In this document: in pieces, positions 47,184 through 60,600 of the stretch
Layout: each line of letters opens with the position of its first letter
Position numbering within the stretch: position 1 is the first letter of the stretch
Source: Allantophomopsis cytisporea
Lineage: Eukaryota; Ascomycota; Leotiomycetes; Phacidiales; Phacidiaceae
DNA: 64,000 nucleotides
Reading direction: 5' to 3'
NCBI GenBank assembly: GCA_024752435.1
Contig: CP103020.1
Location: 496,001-560,000, forward strand
Program-made: the position numbers and the translations under genes
The notes under the pieces: model-generated
Seen by the model: only the letters and a program-made list of their open reading frames with translations
Told to the model about the DNA's origin: nothing
Databases searched by the model: none

Positions 47184-50100
47184 ATGTCGAAACAGCCGTC
47201 GTCAATCCATCCTCCAACTCTGAACCCCACGTCCAGCAAGAACCAGGACACACAGTTGGTTTCGCAGCTGTATGAGCTTGGACTCCTCGCCGACTCGCCA
47301 AAGACATCAAGGAGGCAAAAGCAAAAACAGAGCAACAGCAGCAGCAGCAGCAGCATCATCAGTAGTAGAAGCAACAGGGACGGATCCGGTGGAGCTCGTA
47401 CGACGGATCATCCAAAAAGAAGTAGGCCTCAACTTCAATCTACTCTTTTAATATAACATCCCCTCTCTCTCTACCTTACCATTGTAATCGATGCGCACTA
47501 CTTCCTAAGTAGTCTCCGATCCTCAATAATCTTACTACCACCACCACCACTACTACTTCTACTACTATCACCATCAAGGAGCCGGATTTCCAATTCTAAC
47601 GTGTTATTGTCATTTCAGAAGCCTCCATTTCCTCACTATCATCAATTGTCTCTCGCAATCCTTTTCGAAGGCCGCCGTCGGTTCAGGAATTGAGAAGAGG
47701 AGTTCCCACTCCAGATTATCCACTACCAAGCCATACGGGTAGTCGAATGGCAGGGAGAATGTTGGACACTGAAAGATCACGAACACGCCGGGAGCGCACA
47801 TTTGTGGGCAGCGAATGCGCCGTGTGCGAAGAACCATTGGAACACACCCTTCGCGGCGAACGCATCCTCCAATTCTCATGTACTCATGTCTCTCATGAAG
47901 CATGTTTTTACGAGTACATCAAGGAATTCGATTCACAATATTGTCCGACGTGCAATGCCCCGCTGGGACTGGACACGAGTCGGGGAGGAAATGTATTGGA
48001 TATTGGTAAGGAGAGAAAGAATAGCAGTGGTTGGTACCCCAACAGCAGACGGTGGCTGATAGTTCTGGTTTGAAATAGAGAAGCTAAGCAGTATTGTACG
48101 ATCAGTCTCTGTGAGCGATCATAGATCATCTTCTACGGCAACACCGACACCATGGGACTCCCAAACGGTACGAGAACGACCCCGGAGCCGAGAGTCGACT
48201 CAACGACAACAACGCGACGGACGCGAGAGCAGTTTGGGAAGCAGCAACAGAGATAGCAGAGACAGCAGAGAACGTATAGACCGTTATGGCGCACCATCCC
48301 GCAACACGCACCAAAGAAATGATAGCGAGGCTACCGGTACTGTTACACACTCATCAGGAGGATATGCAGAGACTGCGCAAAGCGGCCCTCCTCGAAGACA
48401 CGACTACGACGTACAAGCCATGGAAGCCAATCTCGTCAGTCCAAGGACAAGCATTACGAGAAATCCGATACCGCCACCGGTTGTCAGTGTCAGATCCGAG
48501 TTTCCAACATTGACTAGATCCCGCCAGCAGCAAACTTTGACCTGTCTGATCACTGTCGAGGTGGCTGAGAATAACTGGAAACCAGATCCAGAGGACTTGA
48601 GAACCACGTCATCACTTCCAACTATACGAAACGAGGATACCTTCGCACGACCACCATCTCCAGCACAGAGCGCTCCACAATTCTATCCATACGAGTCGCC
48701 CGAAATCCTCGAGGAAATTACGGAGAGCCTGCGAGTTCGAGTTGAGAACTGGCATGGTCTCGATTTCTCAAGGCAAGCTCGAAATTGGAAATTTGATTGA
48801 ATCTTTACTAACTATTGGCAGATTTGGCAAGCTTCGACTTTATGGTACAATTCGTGTAGGCAAGGACAAGTCATCATGGCAGGAACTGGAATGCTATCTC
48901 TTCGCGGAAATGCTCATTTGCGTCAAGGAGAAGAAGATGCCGCCTGCACAACAATGGGAGGACTCTGGAGCTCATAGAAGACCAACCCGGTGCACCCTAA
49001 AAGGATCGATTCTCATCAAGAAACACCTCAACGACGTCACCGAAACTGGATCTGGTAAAGCACCCACTGGACAAACAGAGAAAATCACACAATCTAATTT
49101 AAGGCCCCTAGATGAGAACGTATTGACATTGAGCCTTTCCGTGGCGGAGCTTCCTTCTTTCCACCTCCGGTTTGAGAATCGCAACCAATTGAAGTTATGG
49201 CAACAAGCACTGTTGGATCTTAACGCAGTTGATAACTCACCAATTCGAAGCCCGGATTATGGAAGCGAAGGCATTGATATGGACGAAGAGGACTGGCACC
49301 GAAGCTCTGGCCCGCAACGAAACAATTCTGTAACCTCATCCTCCTGGGGCGCTGGAAGAACAAGTACGGCGCCAACGGAATACACCAATACCAGGAACTC
49401 CAGACTACCAGCGGCTGTTCATGTTCCTATTGATATTGTTGTCGTTGTGCCAGTTTCCTCGTCTATGCAAGGCGTGAAGATGAGCCTCGTTCGCGATGCG
49501 CTCAAGTTTATGGTACAGAATCTTGGAGAAAGAGATCGTATGGGTCTGGTCACATTTGGCTCAAGCGGTGGTGGAGTACCTCTTGTTGGCATGACCACTA
49601 AGAACTGGAGCGGCTGGTCGAACGTGATGTCTTCTATACGACCAGTTGGGCAGAAGAGTCACCGCGCTGATGTTGTGGAGGGAGCAAATGTTGCTATGGA
49701 TTTGTTGATGCAACGCAAATCAAACAACCCGATTGCGACAATTCTTCTCATCAGCGATTCTTCAACTTCAGATGCGGACAGTGTCGATTTCGTGGTTTCA
49801 AGAGCTGAAGCGGCCAAGTAAGTTCATCCGAGATATTGCAACATTTCATAAACTGACATCAATAGAATCGCCATTCATTCCTTCGGTCTCGGAATGACTC
49901 ACAAACCTGATACCATGATCGAATTGTCCACACGTACCAAGGCCTCCTACACATATGTGAAGGACTGGATGATGCTCCGCGAATGTCTTGCTGGTTGTCT
50001 CGGAGCGTTACAAACCATGTCTCACCAAAATGTTAAGTTGAAGCTTCGCCTCCCAGAAGGCTCACCTGCAAAATTCGTGAAGATCAGCGGAGCATTGCAG

Positions 50101-51090
50101 ATCACAAAGCGTGCCACTGGCAGAGATGCCGAGGCTTCGCTCGGTGATCTTCGCTTTGGTGACAAGAGAGACATCCTTGTTCAGCTCGTGATCGCTCCCG
50201 ACACAGGCTCTCCAGAGGTCGTCCCACAGGACCCTTGGGATTCCATAGTCTCTGGCCTCGAGGCCTATGGTGGTCCAATGGACTCCGAAGATCCACGCCC
50301 TGTGTCCATTGAGGAACTTCCGCTCATCCAGGCAGATCTTACCTGGGGAGATATCCTCCGCGATGGCACTATTACTAACATGCCACGCCCATCGCTTCTT
50401 GCAATTACCATGCTTCCGATGGCTTCAAACAAGAAGTCAAACTCAAGCTGGTCCACTTCCCCACCTATTCCACCACACCCAAGTGTTGTTCAGCGCCGCA
50501 TGGAGTTACTCACTTCGGACATGCTCACCCGAGCACTTACACTGGTTGGTCGCGGTCAACATGACCGTGCTCAACATTTGCTTAACGAGACACGCTCTAT
50601 TCTTAAGGGACTGGGCAAGGGAGGACTCCCACCAGTTCCCCCTCCAACCTCTAAGCTTCCTTCCCTCCCAGGCCAGGCCAACAACGATGGAGTTTCCCCA
50701 ACATCGACAACTCCAGAACGCCGCCGTACTCCCTCTCCAAACTCAGCACATACATCTGTCCCACCTCCAACTTCTCGACTTCCCCGCGCTCCCTCGAACG
50801 ACGCTCTTTCCATCACCCCTGGCAATGGTATTGATGCCGCCACTGTTTCTGCCTTAGATGCAGAACTCGAAGCCAGTCTTGAATGGATCAATCACCCCGC
50901 GGTATTTGGTCGCGATTCCAGAAAAGCTGTATTGCAAGCTATTGGAGTCATCGCCAGTCAGCGAGGCTACACCTTCCGCACACCCGTAGAGAGCTTGTGG
51001 GCTAGTCGTGTCACCGGAATCAAGAAACTTACAGCTCATAGTCGCGAGTGGAGAGAGGAGAGTAGTGAGGGAATCCGCGAAGAGTCTTGA
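47184..51090 (+). CDS. RING-H2 / PH / VWA scaffold protein, Ste5/Far1-like
   Basis: Five exons (47184-47421, 47619-48005, 48079-48772, 48822-49817, 49866-51090) encode 1179 residues. The RING-H2 finger has C146, C149, C167, H169, H172, C175, C188 and C191. A Ser/Arg-rich linker leads to a PH-like domain at ~440-590 (GKLRLYGTIRVGKDKSSWQE ... LRFENRNQLKLWQQALLDL). A VWA domain (~645-835) starts IDIVVVVPVSSSMQG and contains LISDSSTSDADSV. The C-terminus is Pro/Ser-rich, then helical. RING, PH and VWA in this order is the ancestral layout of the Ste5/Far1 scaffolds of the pheromone MAP kinase route; that role is inferred. The first Asp of the MIDAS metal site is Pro, so the VWA probably does not bind metal in the usual way. 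Intron 3 is GC-AG with a TACTAAC branch site. An AGC-repeat codes poly-Ser in exon 1. Confidence 0.88.
48773..48821 (+). other. GC-AG intron in the scaffold gene
   Basis: 49 bp, donor AAG|GCAAGC, perfect branch site TACTAAC (48807-48813), acceptor TTGGCAG. Removal joins LDFSR to FGKLRLYG in phase; no GT donor gives this join. GC-AG is the commonest minor intron class, so this is credible without transcript data. Confidence 0.85.
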
Positions 51091-52457
51091 ACTACGGCAC
51101 GAACCCCATCGGTTTTAATTCTTTCTCACTTTTTTCCCTTGTCCTTGATTTTATTATTTTATGAGGGTTATATGATACCAATTGGATTCTACTGTTCACT
51201 GAATCACACTTTCCGTTTCCTCTTTTCTTCCTCCATTTTTTATTTTTTTTTCTTTTATATCCAGACAGGGGCTTTACAACTAGAGATTTGTGGGCCAAAA
51301 AAGCTTATGCAGCGGCGGGCAATTACCACGGGTTGGGTGGTTAGCTCTTTTGCCTTTTCGAGGATTGTTGATCTCTATCACCTTGTGCCTCCCACTTTGA
51401 GAGAGCTTCAGTAGCGCACGACTTTGTTTCGGTTATGCATGGGGATGTAGGGTGCCACGAGGCTTACTGGGCTACTTTGTGCGACAATATACCATTATAT
51501 AGCTTTATGATATTTTGCTGTTATCAGATACCATTCATCTTCATGAAAGAACACTTTTCTTGGGAACTTCGCTGTGAGAGTGTGTATGTGATTTGACGAG
51601 CTACTGAATCGGTATGGGCCATTTTGATAGAGAACTCAAGTTTGCTTGTGCTCGACCTTCGCAAGTAACCTGTTGGGGTGGCGGACTCGTTTCAACAAGT
51701 TACCTGCACTTTCGGGTAAGTAGACTGACTACATAATGTCAGTATGCAATTTGAGGACACTCAGAATAAGCAAATGACACATATAATCATGGGCAACATA
51801 CGCTGCTTATAATCACAATTTTGTTTTCTGTACTCGAACAGCGAAGCATATGTGTATATCAAATGTCCTCAATTGTCTTGTTTGATGTTGTGACACTTGA
51901 CAGATTCGATCGTGACAAGCTGCTTGGGCCGATTAGCGCAGTACTCAATCCGGGGGTATCTGCGGGTCGGTCTCACCCGTCAAGATGAACCCTTGACAAA
52001 GATCAAATGGAATGCGTAGAGAGACAGACAATTCCAGGGTTTAGAATGTACGTCTACCATTGCACAACATTGAGCAAATATCAACTCCGAAAGCATGAAG
52101 GCGTGCAACCACGATCAGATCATGTAGGCCGGAGCACATCTTCCGCATTGCAGGTTACTTGCATCACATCTCGCAAAGCTTGTTCAAGTACGTACCTGAG
52201 CTGCACAAAGCCTCAACGTCATGATGCTTTGCATCAGAGGGCGCAAAGAAAATCAAAACCGGGTTTTTGGTAATCTACCAATGACGAGACCATATGTACA
52301 TAGTAGTTAGATCATGTCACCCACATCACACATGCATAAGTTTATTTTGCTAAATTGAAATAGAGCTCTAACTACCTCCACCTACTTATTTGTCTATCGT
52401 TGATCAATTGCTCTGCTCTTGCTAACCTTCATTTGTCAGCTTCCCCACCCAGAATCG
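51091..52457. other. Spacer between the scaffold and DUF3292 genes
   Basis: The start is T-rich (3' UTR of the scaffold gene). Near 52400-52440 a CTAAC branch-like site and TTTGTCAG just before the next ATG suggest a leader intron acceptor. Nothing else supported. Confidence 0.5.
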
Positions 52458-54499
52458 ATGTCTGCTCTCGTGAATAGCATAACGAGAGGCCCTCCTGCCG
52501 AGGCCGAGACCGAATTAGGTCTTGACCGAGCCAAAATCAACGACGCAGGGGAGGTCCTCCTGTCAAAAGAAAAGACTAGACGCTCAGAAACCTCGGATTC
52601 AGGCTTCAGTGAAGGCGATAATGAAAGCGCTTCCAATCTCTCCAAGCGCGAGCGCTTCTCCATGAAAGCCAAGAAATTCCTCCACATTTCTGAGGATTCA
52701 GATGCTGCTCCCCCAGGTCCAATATTGGCAGACGCGCCGGATACCAACTCTGATGACCGTCTGATTGCCGAGGCCCCGGCCGCAAAAACCCATACTGCAA
52801 AGGATTTCTGGCACCATCCCATTGATACCGTCACTTCGAAGGGGTCTGCTGAAGGCGGTCAGCAGGTTGCTGCGAATATTGCCGCGAAGGAGATTAGCCA
52901 TGGCAGAGAGGTGAAACTCGTCAAGGCGCAAGATGCTGTGCTGGCGGCGAGGACGAAGGCGGAGAAATTGTTAGCTATCAAAGAGGTCGAGAGGTTGATC
53001 AAGGAAAGACATGACATGTTTGTCAGGTGGACCATCGATAGGCATGTCATGAAGATCCGGAAGCTGCCTGACCATACAATTCCCAAGATGACCCGGAAGG
53101 ACTTCGAGAGGGTGCAGCCAGATGGGACGCGGAAAATGGATTGGGAAGGATATGCGAACCACGTAAGTCGATCCGTAATCACTCTTGGTTCTCTGTATAT
53201 TGTGTGACGACTGGCGCTGATATGAATAGTTGGCAAAATGGTATGCAGAGGAATACGGTTCTCAGTATATCGGATATACTAGCGATCCGCCAGCGCAACC
53301 AGATAAAAACATAGTAATGCCATGTGTTGAGAGACTGTTGATAGCATCAGCACCATTTCAAGGACTTGCTATGACAATTCGTGGCGTCTATCAATGGAAG
53401 GACCGTTACACTACCTTGGCATATCTGTTTGGATACTTGACGCTCTGGGTATCCGATATGATTTTGCCAGGAACAGTAAGTTTGTACACTTTGATAGCTT
53501 AGCAAATCTAACATGGCAAAGATCATAGGCATTATATACCTCATATTGCATCGCCGATACAGGGGACCCACTATCGATGACCTCCGCAGAGACATAATCC
53601 GTACGGAGCTCATGGAAGAAACAGCTCTATCACTACCCGAATTTATCGAGAAGTGGGGCGACCAGAAATGGCAGGACGAACTCATCCAGAAACTTGGTCC
53701 TTGGGCTCTTATGCAGTTAGCAGATCTCGCCAACTTCATGGAAGTGGTGCGGAATTTCTATGAATGGCGAGTCCCAAATCGCACCGTATACACGCTCTCC
53801 TACTTCATCCTCATCCTACCCGTTGTGACCTTCGTTTCAACTGCGACCTTAGTCCGTGCTACAACTCTGTTGATGGGCGTTACCTTCTTCTTCCTCTTTC
53901 CCATCTCCTCACGCCTCCCCGAGTACCGTCTCCTGGCGTCGCCCACCAGGTGGCTATTCTGGAAGATCCCAACTCATGCCGAATGGTCCATCAAAGCGCT
54001 GCAGGCCGAGGGTGCATTGTACCAACCGCATAGTGCGACTGGCGGCGCCAAGGCGTCTCTCACTGAAGCGCAGATCGCCCATGGTCGTCCGGACCCTATG
54101 GGCTACCGCGGACCGCCTACCACCAAGGATGGGCAACCAATTTCGGCCGCCACAACTTACACGCCCCGCAATACTATCCGCGGCGAGTACAGTGGCTTGC
54201 TTGGGGATCGGGCAGGGAAGGTGGTCGTGAGTGGAGAGGGGTTGCGTTTCTTAGCTTCTGTTGGCCATAAGGAGTTGTGGAGGTGCGAGTACGACGAGAT
54301 ATTAAAGCTTGAGAAGGTCAATAGAATTGTGAAGAAGAATCTGGGAGGTACTAGGGGTGAGGATCTGCGGCTTTTGGTTGAGAATAAGCAGATGAAGGGG
54401 ATTGAGAGGGAGGTTGTTATCAAATCTTTGGAGGCAAGGGATCAACTCTTCAGTCAGATTGTGGGGTTCAGTGGTGTTACGTGGCAGGTTGCTTGGTGA
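52458..54499 (+). CDS. DUF3292 membrane protein with GRAM-like C-terminus
   Basis: Three exons (52458-53162, 53230-53475, 53522-54499) encode 642 residues. Residues 1-130 are polar, with ITRGPPAEAETELGLD and a Ser-rich acidic part. A charged helical region (AKEISHGREVKLVKAQDAVL ... RHDMFVRWTIDRHV) precedes hydrophobic stretches around 290-330 (LAYLFGYLTLWVSDMILPG, IIGIIYLIL) and 402-450 (YTLSYFILILPVVTFVSTA, GVTFFFLFPIS). The last ~110 residues (GEYSGLLGDRAGKVVVSGEG ... WRCEYDEILKLEK) resemble a GRAM/PH lipid-binding fold. This is the fungal DUF3292 family; no function is known to me. Lipid handling at an inner membrane is a guess from the GRAM part. The second intron ends in AAG. An in-frame start at 52419 is non-ATG, so 52458 was chosen. 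Confidence 0.85.
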
Positions 54500-56303
54500 T
54501 TTGTTGGGATAGCCTTGCTTGACTGGGTTGGTGGCTCAAGTGGACGATTCATGATTTATGATTGCATGTTGTTTGGCTAGAGACTTCATACACTGTATGA
54601 TTAAATGATATCCTTGATATATAATTGGATACTCAATTGATGTTTTGTAAAATAACGTGTGAACAGAAGCATCATATTTGCTTGATTCTCTTTTGATTCT
54701 TGACATATTGCAACTGAAGTATTATCGTTCGCTGGATCCAACCAGGTGCTATATGTGATAAACGAAAACCAAAGACTTTCCAAGACTAAGCTCTTATTAG
54801 AATACCTACACCACGTTCTCCAAGTCTTGAAAAATCCTTAGAAGTACCACTTGCACCACCTTATGAGGACAAGCTGATTTCAAGAAGACAAGAGTATCTT
54901 CGTAGTTCTCATTACACCATAACTACCATCATAAAGTTTTGGAAGACAATGAAAAAATCAAAGTTACTGTCTTATATATCACACTAATTTGGTACAAAAG
55001 CAGTAACTTCATATGCTAGAAGTAAGTGACGAGAGAGGATGCATACCAAGAGTAAGATGAAAAAAAAGAAAAAAAAAAAAGAAAGTTGCAAGTGCTTACA
55101 GGGATATTGGAAGGGAATATCGAGAACCGTCGTCAAAGGCAAGGTTCTTGCGGCTTATTTCCAAAACTGAGCAATGCCATGTGCAAAAACGTCCGTGACA
55201 ATCCCGGTCACCTCAACGCAGGGACATGAGAAGGTAGGTTTGCCGCTAATGTACTATGACTTCAGGCGCCAGAAGGCTTTGCACTCGCTGGAAGGAGGTC
55301 GGTTTCAGGCCTATCAAGAGCGGAATTGGGTTCGAGCTCATTGTTGTTCGATCCCGGCACGATAATGAGACCCCATAATCGTAAAGCTGACATGCAGGTT
55401 ACTACATAGCTAATCAGATGATTAATCACATTTATTGTGAAAGTGAGGTGAGCCACATTTGTGGCTCCTTACCGTTCTTACGTCGATAACTCTAGAGATC
55501 AGATTTCAAGATTAGATGATCAAAAACAGGAGTAAAGCCACATCAACTGTGCATGCTAGTGCAGATTTTGGGCCACATCAACGATGACCGTCAGGGCTAC
55601 ACCAGTGGACGTCACTAGAGGCGAGGAAATGCAGTAAATGTACTTTGTCTAACAATGCCTTATCCTGCAAAAGAAAGCGAATGTGTGAAGTATCACAAGC
55701 CAAGGAAAGATATTATACCGAATTCCTTTACCCGCTTTTATCTTTTTGCCGACTGAACCCCCTGAAGTATCAAGACAATCTACGAAAGCTTCTTTTCAAA
55801 CAACCCGCAAAGATAAGATCCCAGAAACAATTTGTCCTTCCCAAATGTTCTACACTAGTAACACATAAATTTCTGTCTCTTCCAAGGCTCATAGAAACCC
55901 AAGGAAACATGCGCAGCTTTCGATGAGGATGATCTCGCTCCAAGCAAACCTCTGTAGCCGAATGTTTGACAGACGGGACACTTGAACTGCGCCCAGATGC
56001 TGATAATTACAGTACTTGAACGACCTCATATTGCAATCACGCTTGCAATCATACTGATGGGGAAAAGGACCAAAGCAGAGGCAGCTATAGCGGCAAGCTA
56101 TTATGTCTGTCTCAACTGTTAAATTGCACCAAGCGAGACCATGGACCTCCATGTAGCTGTACCACGACCTGCTGTGTGCGTGGGTTTTCGAAGCTTGTCC
56201 ATATTCAACAAAGGAAATGGAGTACGTGTAGGTCGTTAACACGTGAAACGTCGTTATAAATATTTCATGAAACACTCACCAACGCAACGGATACGTTGTG
56301 GTG
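54500..56303. other. Intergenic region
   Basis: About 1.8 kb. AT-rich near 54560-55090 with an A-rich run (GAAAAAAAAGAAAAAAAAAAAG around 55060). Box-B-like words GGTTCGAGCTC (55327) and GTTCGATCCC (55349) occur but no tRNA fold can be drawn. No gene supported. Confidence 0.5.
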
Positions 56304-57112
56304 TTACTGTGAGTGGTATTGATTCCAATCGCCACTAGGGTTGGCTGCTGAGGAAAACCACTCAGAAGTGGCCCCGTAGTCCTGGAGGTCTGGGGAGGGA
56401 CCAAGAGGAGAGTTGAATACGCCTAAAGAGTGAGAAGGGAAACTTGAATTGGAAGCACTACTTCGTGGCACGGACGAGATGCTGGGGTTTATAGCTTGCA
56501 TAGGGGCTACTCCTTGCGTTCCATAATCTCCCATCGTTGCCTGGAGACTGTATCCAGATGCATCTTGCATATATCCGGCTGGGTTGTTGGAGGTACCCAT
56601 GAAGTCGCCTCGTGGGGAGAGTATCTGCTGCTGTAAAACTTGCCAGCTTTGATCACTGGTATCGTTGGAAATGTTCATTGGCACAGGGTATTCTGGCATA
56701 CGGAGGCTATGACTGAGAGATCGAGAAGCTATGAATGGTGGTGGACTCAGGGGACTTGATCCAGGCTCTGATGCCGAAGAGATAGGCGATGTGCCGGATC
56801 CACGGAAGTAATGCTGATCTAGGAAAAGTTCTTCATGAGAATCAGGCTCGCCTTTCCCTGCTTGATATCAGCATATGCGTGAAAGCGTGGAGAGAGATCA
56901 CATATACAGCTGATCTTATGCTTGTGGCGCAGATGATCCCTCTTCTTATCCTTTCGAGAAGAGATCTGTTTTCCGCAGTAGCGGCATACGCACTTTGGAG
57001 CATGTACGTCTGCTATGTGACGGTCGTATTCATACTTTCGACCAAATAGCGAACTACATCGACTGCACGTGATTTGAGCTGGTGCTTGAGATGGTGCAGA
57101 ATAGTTGGGCAT
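56304..57112 (-). CDS. Small C2H2 zinc-finger protein
   Basis: Two exons, 57112-56902 and 56857-56304, encode 254 residues. Two fingers lie at the start: C16, C19, H32, H37 and C43, C46, H60, H65, with the second followed by a Lys/Arg-rich run. The rest is Ser/Pro/Gln/Asn-rich without a known fold, like an activation domain. A sequence-specific transcription factor is the likely role; the target is unknown. The 44-bp intron (GTGATC...CAAGCAG) has a GCTGAT branch-like site; it lies just after the second finger. Without splicing the frame ends about 31 codons later, which would give a finger-only protein of 97 residues. The gene is flanked by 1.8 and 3.9 kb of spacer. Confidence 0.75.
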
Positions 57113-60100
57113 ATTCTGTGAGATGATATCTAGTAGAGAATACCGATCTTCAGAATCGACAGAGCCTAGGCGATGTAAGGTATGGAAATGTGGATGATGA
57201 TGTTATATGTTGTTTCGAGTGGTGTGCTAGTACAAGTGATATATGATCGAGTGTTTCTGGATGTGGGGCGTTGTTGAGTATACTTATAACGACTTCCAAA
57301 GTATGGGGATGAAGTGCGGGATATTCAATTCCAGAGGTTGCTATAGCCTACGAATGACTGAAGCTCACTGTGCTCCGGATTACTCGTTGTGTGGTAGGAC
57401 CCGGTGGAGTAAACAAGTATAGACACTTGTTGCCTGCTTCTGCCTCTGATGTCTGAAAAGGTTCATGCAAAGAAGGCTACCATGCAGTTAGTAATGACCA
57501 CTGACTCGTTACCGTTGAGAAAGACTCGGGGCCATCTCCGGGGAGGTATGCCGGGAAGGATAGGCAACGAACCGAGTGCTCCAAGTGATGGAGATCTAAC
57601 TCACAATGATATATCTTGCAGGGAGTTGCAGCTGAGCGCCAAAAGATGAGCACCCCGATGGGCCGGGAAGATGTAGAATATTTGGTGATCGGTAGGTTCC
57701 TGGTCAAAGGATATCAACACATCAACATCTTGCTAGAAATAGTCAAGAGCCTCACTCCGGTGTTTTCCCACACGGTAATTCGTGCCGTACAGCGCCAAAA
57801 GTTGCACAAGAAATGATAGCAGTGCATTGTTGAGATGCGTTATAGCAATTCAGAAGCCGAATTATCTGTCCTGGCCGTGGTACCGTGATATGAATGAGGC
57901 AAGGCTAAATTCTCGGACCATTTGACAAGCCATATGTCATCCCTGCATCTGAAATCTGCATTAGGGCCCCATTTGTGGGGCTTCAACAGCTGATCGACTG
58001 CAGCAAGAGAATGGCCAAGCTCGTCGTTATACGCATCCTGCGTACTTTGGCACACCTTTCCCAAGCCACTCCTGATCAAATGATGCGTTCCGACAAGCAT
58101 GTGGGATGTGCAGGATCTTGGGAAAACAACCAACGTTAAATTTACATACCAAGGTTGCCAAATACATATGAAAAACTCTATCCTGGTGTGTTATGCCACG
58201 CGATCGATGCACATTTTATTGGGATGCCTGACATATCGAGTTTGACGTCGGCCAAAATGACCACAAAGACCTTCTGGATTGCGCTTGACATGTACGATCT
58301 GAAGAAGACTCGAGGTTCCCAATCTATCTTCGACAAACATGTTGCCCTCTTTACGTTCTCAAGCCTGCCGAAGAAGATTTCAAGAAGCAAAGCAGAAAAT
58401 CCATGCAAAAGAAAAAAAGACCAAAAAAAAGCTAAGCGCAACGTTTCGAAGCAGGACCGCGCATGTGCTCAGACGGATATCGGCGATGTTCAACCAAGAC
58501 GTTGAGATATAAGGTTCACCATGAATATGCTGTGTATGCAACACCAAAGCTTTCCTAAGAGAAAAGTGATTTATGATAACAAAGAGACTTCGTAACCTTA
58601 CTCTGTATCAGGAAAGTCACCATATCATGATAAAAACCACAACGACCGTGCAGCATCTGACACACCTCATAGACTCAGGAATCCAGACGCTGGTCTGTCT
58701 GGAATCCTATCTGAGTTCTTTGCCGTCACATAAGCGGGGAGATGCTTTCCTCTAGCAAGACGGGGGACATCGGGAGTCGAACCTTGGTGAAGTCGAGATT
58801 CTGGTCTATGCCGTTATTTATGTATGCAGGGGGGGGATCAAACAATGCAATGAAAGCTCTGTGATTTGAAGGATTTGTGCATTTTAAAAGTTGCAGCTTA
58901 GTTCCAAGGCACGTCTCGCAGGTAGCATAAGGTATTGATGCAGGCTGTTTGGAGGTTACGTTACTCACCGTACGTTTCTTTCTTTCCTTTGCATGTCGAA
59001 TACGACATATGTAAAAAATAAAAAAAATACTTTGATGTTCGAGAGGTAGGGGCTGTGATTGGGAATGAATTGAGACAACAGGAGGAGGAGGAGTACAAGA
59101 CAATGTGAGAATGAGAAGTGAGTTTGCAGGAAAGGAAGCGAGATGGGAGGGGAGAAGTTAAGAAAAGAGGGGAGGTAGAGAGAGAGGGAGAGGTTGAAAG
59201 AGAACGAGAGAGTGAGAGAGAGTGGGAAGAGAGAGGAATGATGAAAATGGGGTTTCATTTAGACAAGGTTGTTCAAGCGAGTTCATCTGTGGTGGATTAG
59301 TACCAGCTACGGACGACTAGGGCGTATCTCCGTCAAATACATGCAAATTCCAGACAACAATGAGAGAATGGATATCAATGTGGAGTGGAGAAGTGCAAAT
59401 ATGTACCCAATGCATAGCTATAGCTTATTATCGTATACATATATAGTGGATGGTGGGTATGCGGAATTATCACTGTGGACCAAATACAGATAGAAGAATT
59501 ATCCGAGGATAAGAGAACGATGGAGGGTTGAAGGGGACGAGAGACAGACTACCTACTTACTATCAAGGTGGGGCGAGCATGAGGGGAGCATGGGCTGTCT
59601 GTCACTCTTTTTTTTTCGCTCTTTTGCATTTTGTTTCTTAGGTATTCGGTGGCTTGAGGTATGTATGATATATGATTGAAGTCATATATCATATCGAGAC
59701 ATACATATCTACACAATAAATAAAGTACATGAATATATGCGCATATACGTCGTAGACACATATACATGTACATACGTATAGCCAGTTAGCCAGCCATACA
59801 TACATACACACATACACATATATGTACGTACATACGCACGCATATGTATACAGACGTACACAGAAAAGTATACATATACATATACACATGTCCATCTACA
59901 CAGATCTATATGTATAGATGCATATATACACTCCATACAAGCTACACATATATACCTGACATCTCCGCATTTACATCAATGTAATCTATAAATGAGATCA
60001 TATATAAATATATAAACATATATAAACATATATATAGTATATGCAAATATCCATGTCTATCACTCATATCTGCAACTCTCTCATAACATGTATATGACTG

Positions 60101-60153
60101 ACTCATGGTCCAGAAGTATACATGGCATCACCTGTCAATCTCTTGACAAGGCT

Positions 60154-60183
60154 GTATGTATGTATGTATGTATGTATGTATGT
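60154..60183. repeat. (GTAT)n microsatellite
   Basis: About seven GTAT units; CATA repeats 270 bp downstream are complementary. Confidence 0.9.
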
Positions 60184-60451
60184 GCTGTACGTGTACAAGG
60201 TAAATAGATACCTACCTAGGTACTGTGTACTGTGTACGTGTGTATCAAGGAAATAAGCATGATTGTGCACGGACCACAAGGCTTCAATTCGTCGGGGTGC
60301 TGACTTGTTCCTCCGACACTTGGTACGGTAAGGTACCTACGTACCTTAGGTAAGGTTCCACGTCCTTCATGTTTCCAGAAGACGAAGACAAAACATTGGC
60401 TTGTTTCCCGTACTTGGTCGTTGATCGACAGTCTGCCTACTCTACTACTAC

Positions 60452-60600
60452 ATACATACATACATACACATACCTACCTACCTACCTACCTACCTACCTA
60501 CGGTACTTACCTTGCCTTGCCTTACCTTACCTGACCTCACCTCACCTCATCTCACCTTACCTTTCTTCTACCTACCTACCTACCTACCTACCTACCTTAC
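60452..60600. repeat. CATA / CCTA / CCTTA compound repeat
   Basis: CATA units, then CCTA units (60474-60500), an ACCTTACCTGACCTCACCTC variant stretch, and CCTA again (60570-60597). Confidence 0.9.

Noticed and set aside
51926..51980. Sequence GATTAGCGCAGT, like a tRNA D arm / box A
   Set aside because: No GG after the core, no pairing acceptor or anticodon stem, and no proper box B nearby.
55280..55375. GGTTCGAGCTC and GTTCGATCCC, like tRNA T loops
   Set aside because: No acceptor or anticodon stem can be drawn with either; at most a relic.
58740..58800. Minus-strand GGTTCGACTCCC, like box B of a tRNA
   Set aside because: Flanks do not form an acceptor stem and no anticodon arm is visible.
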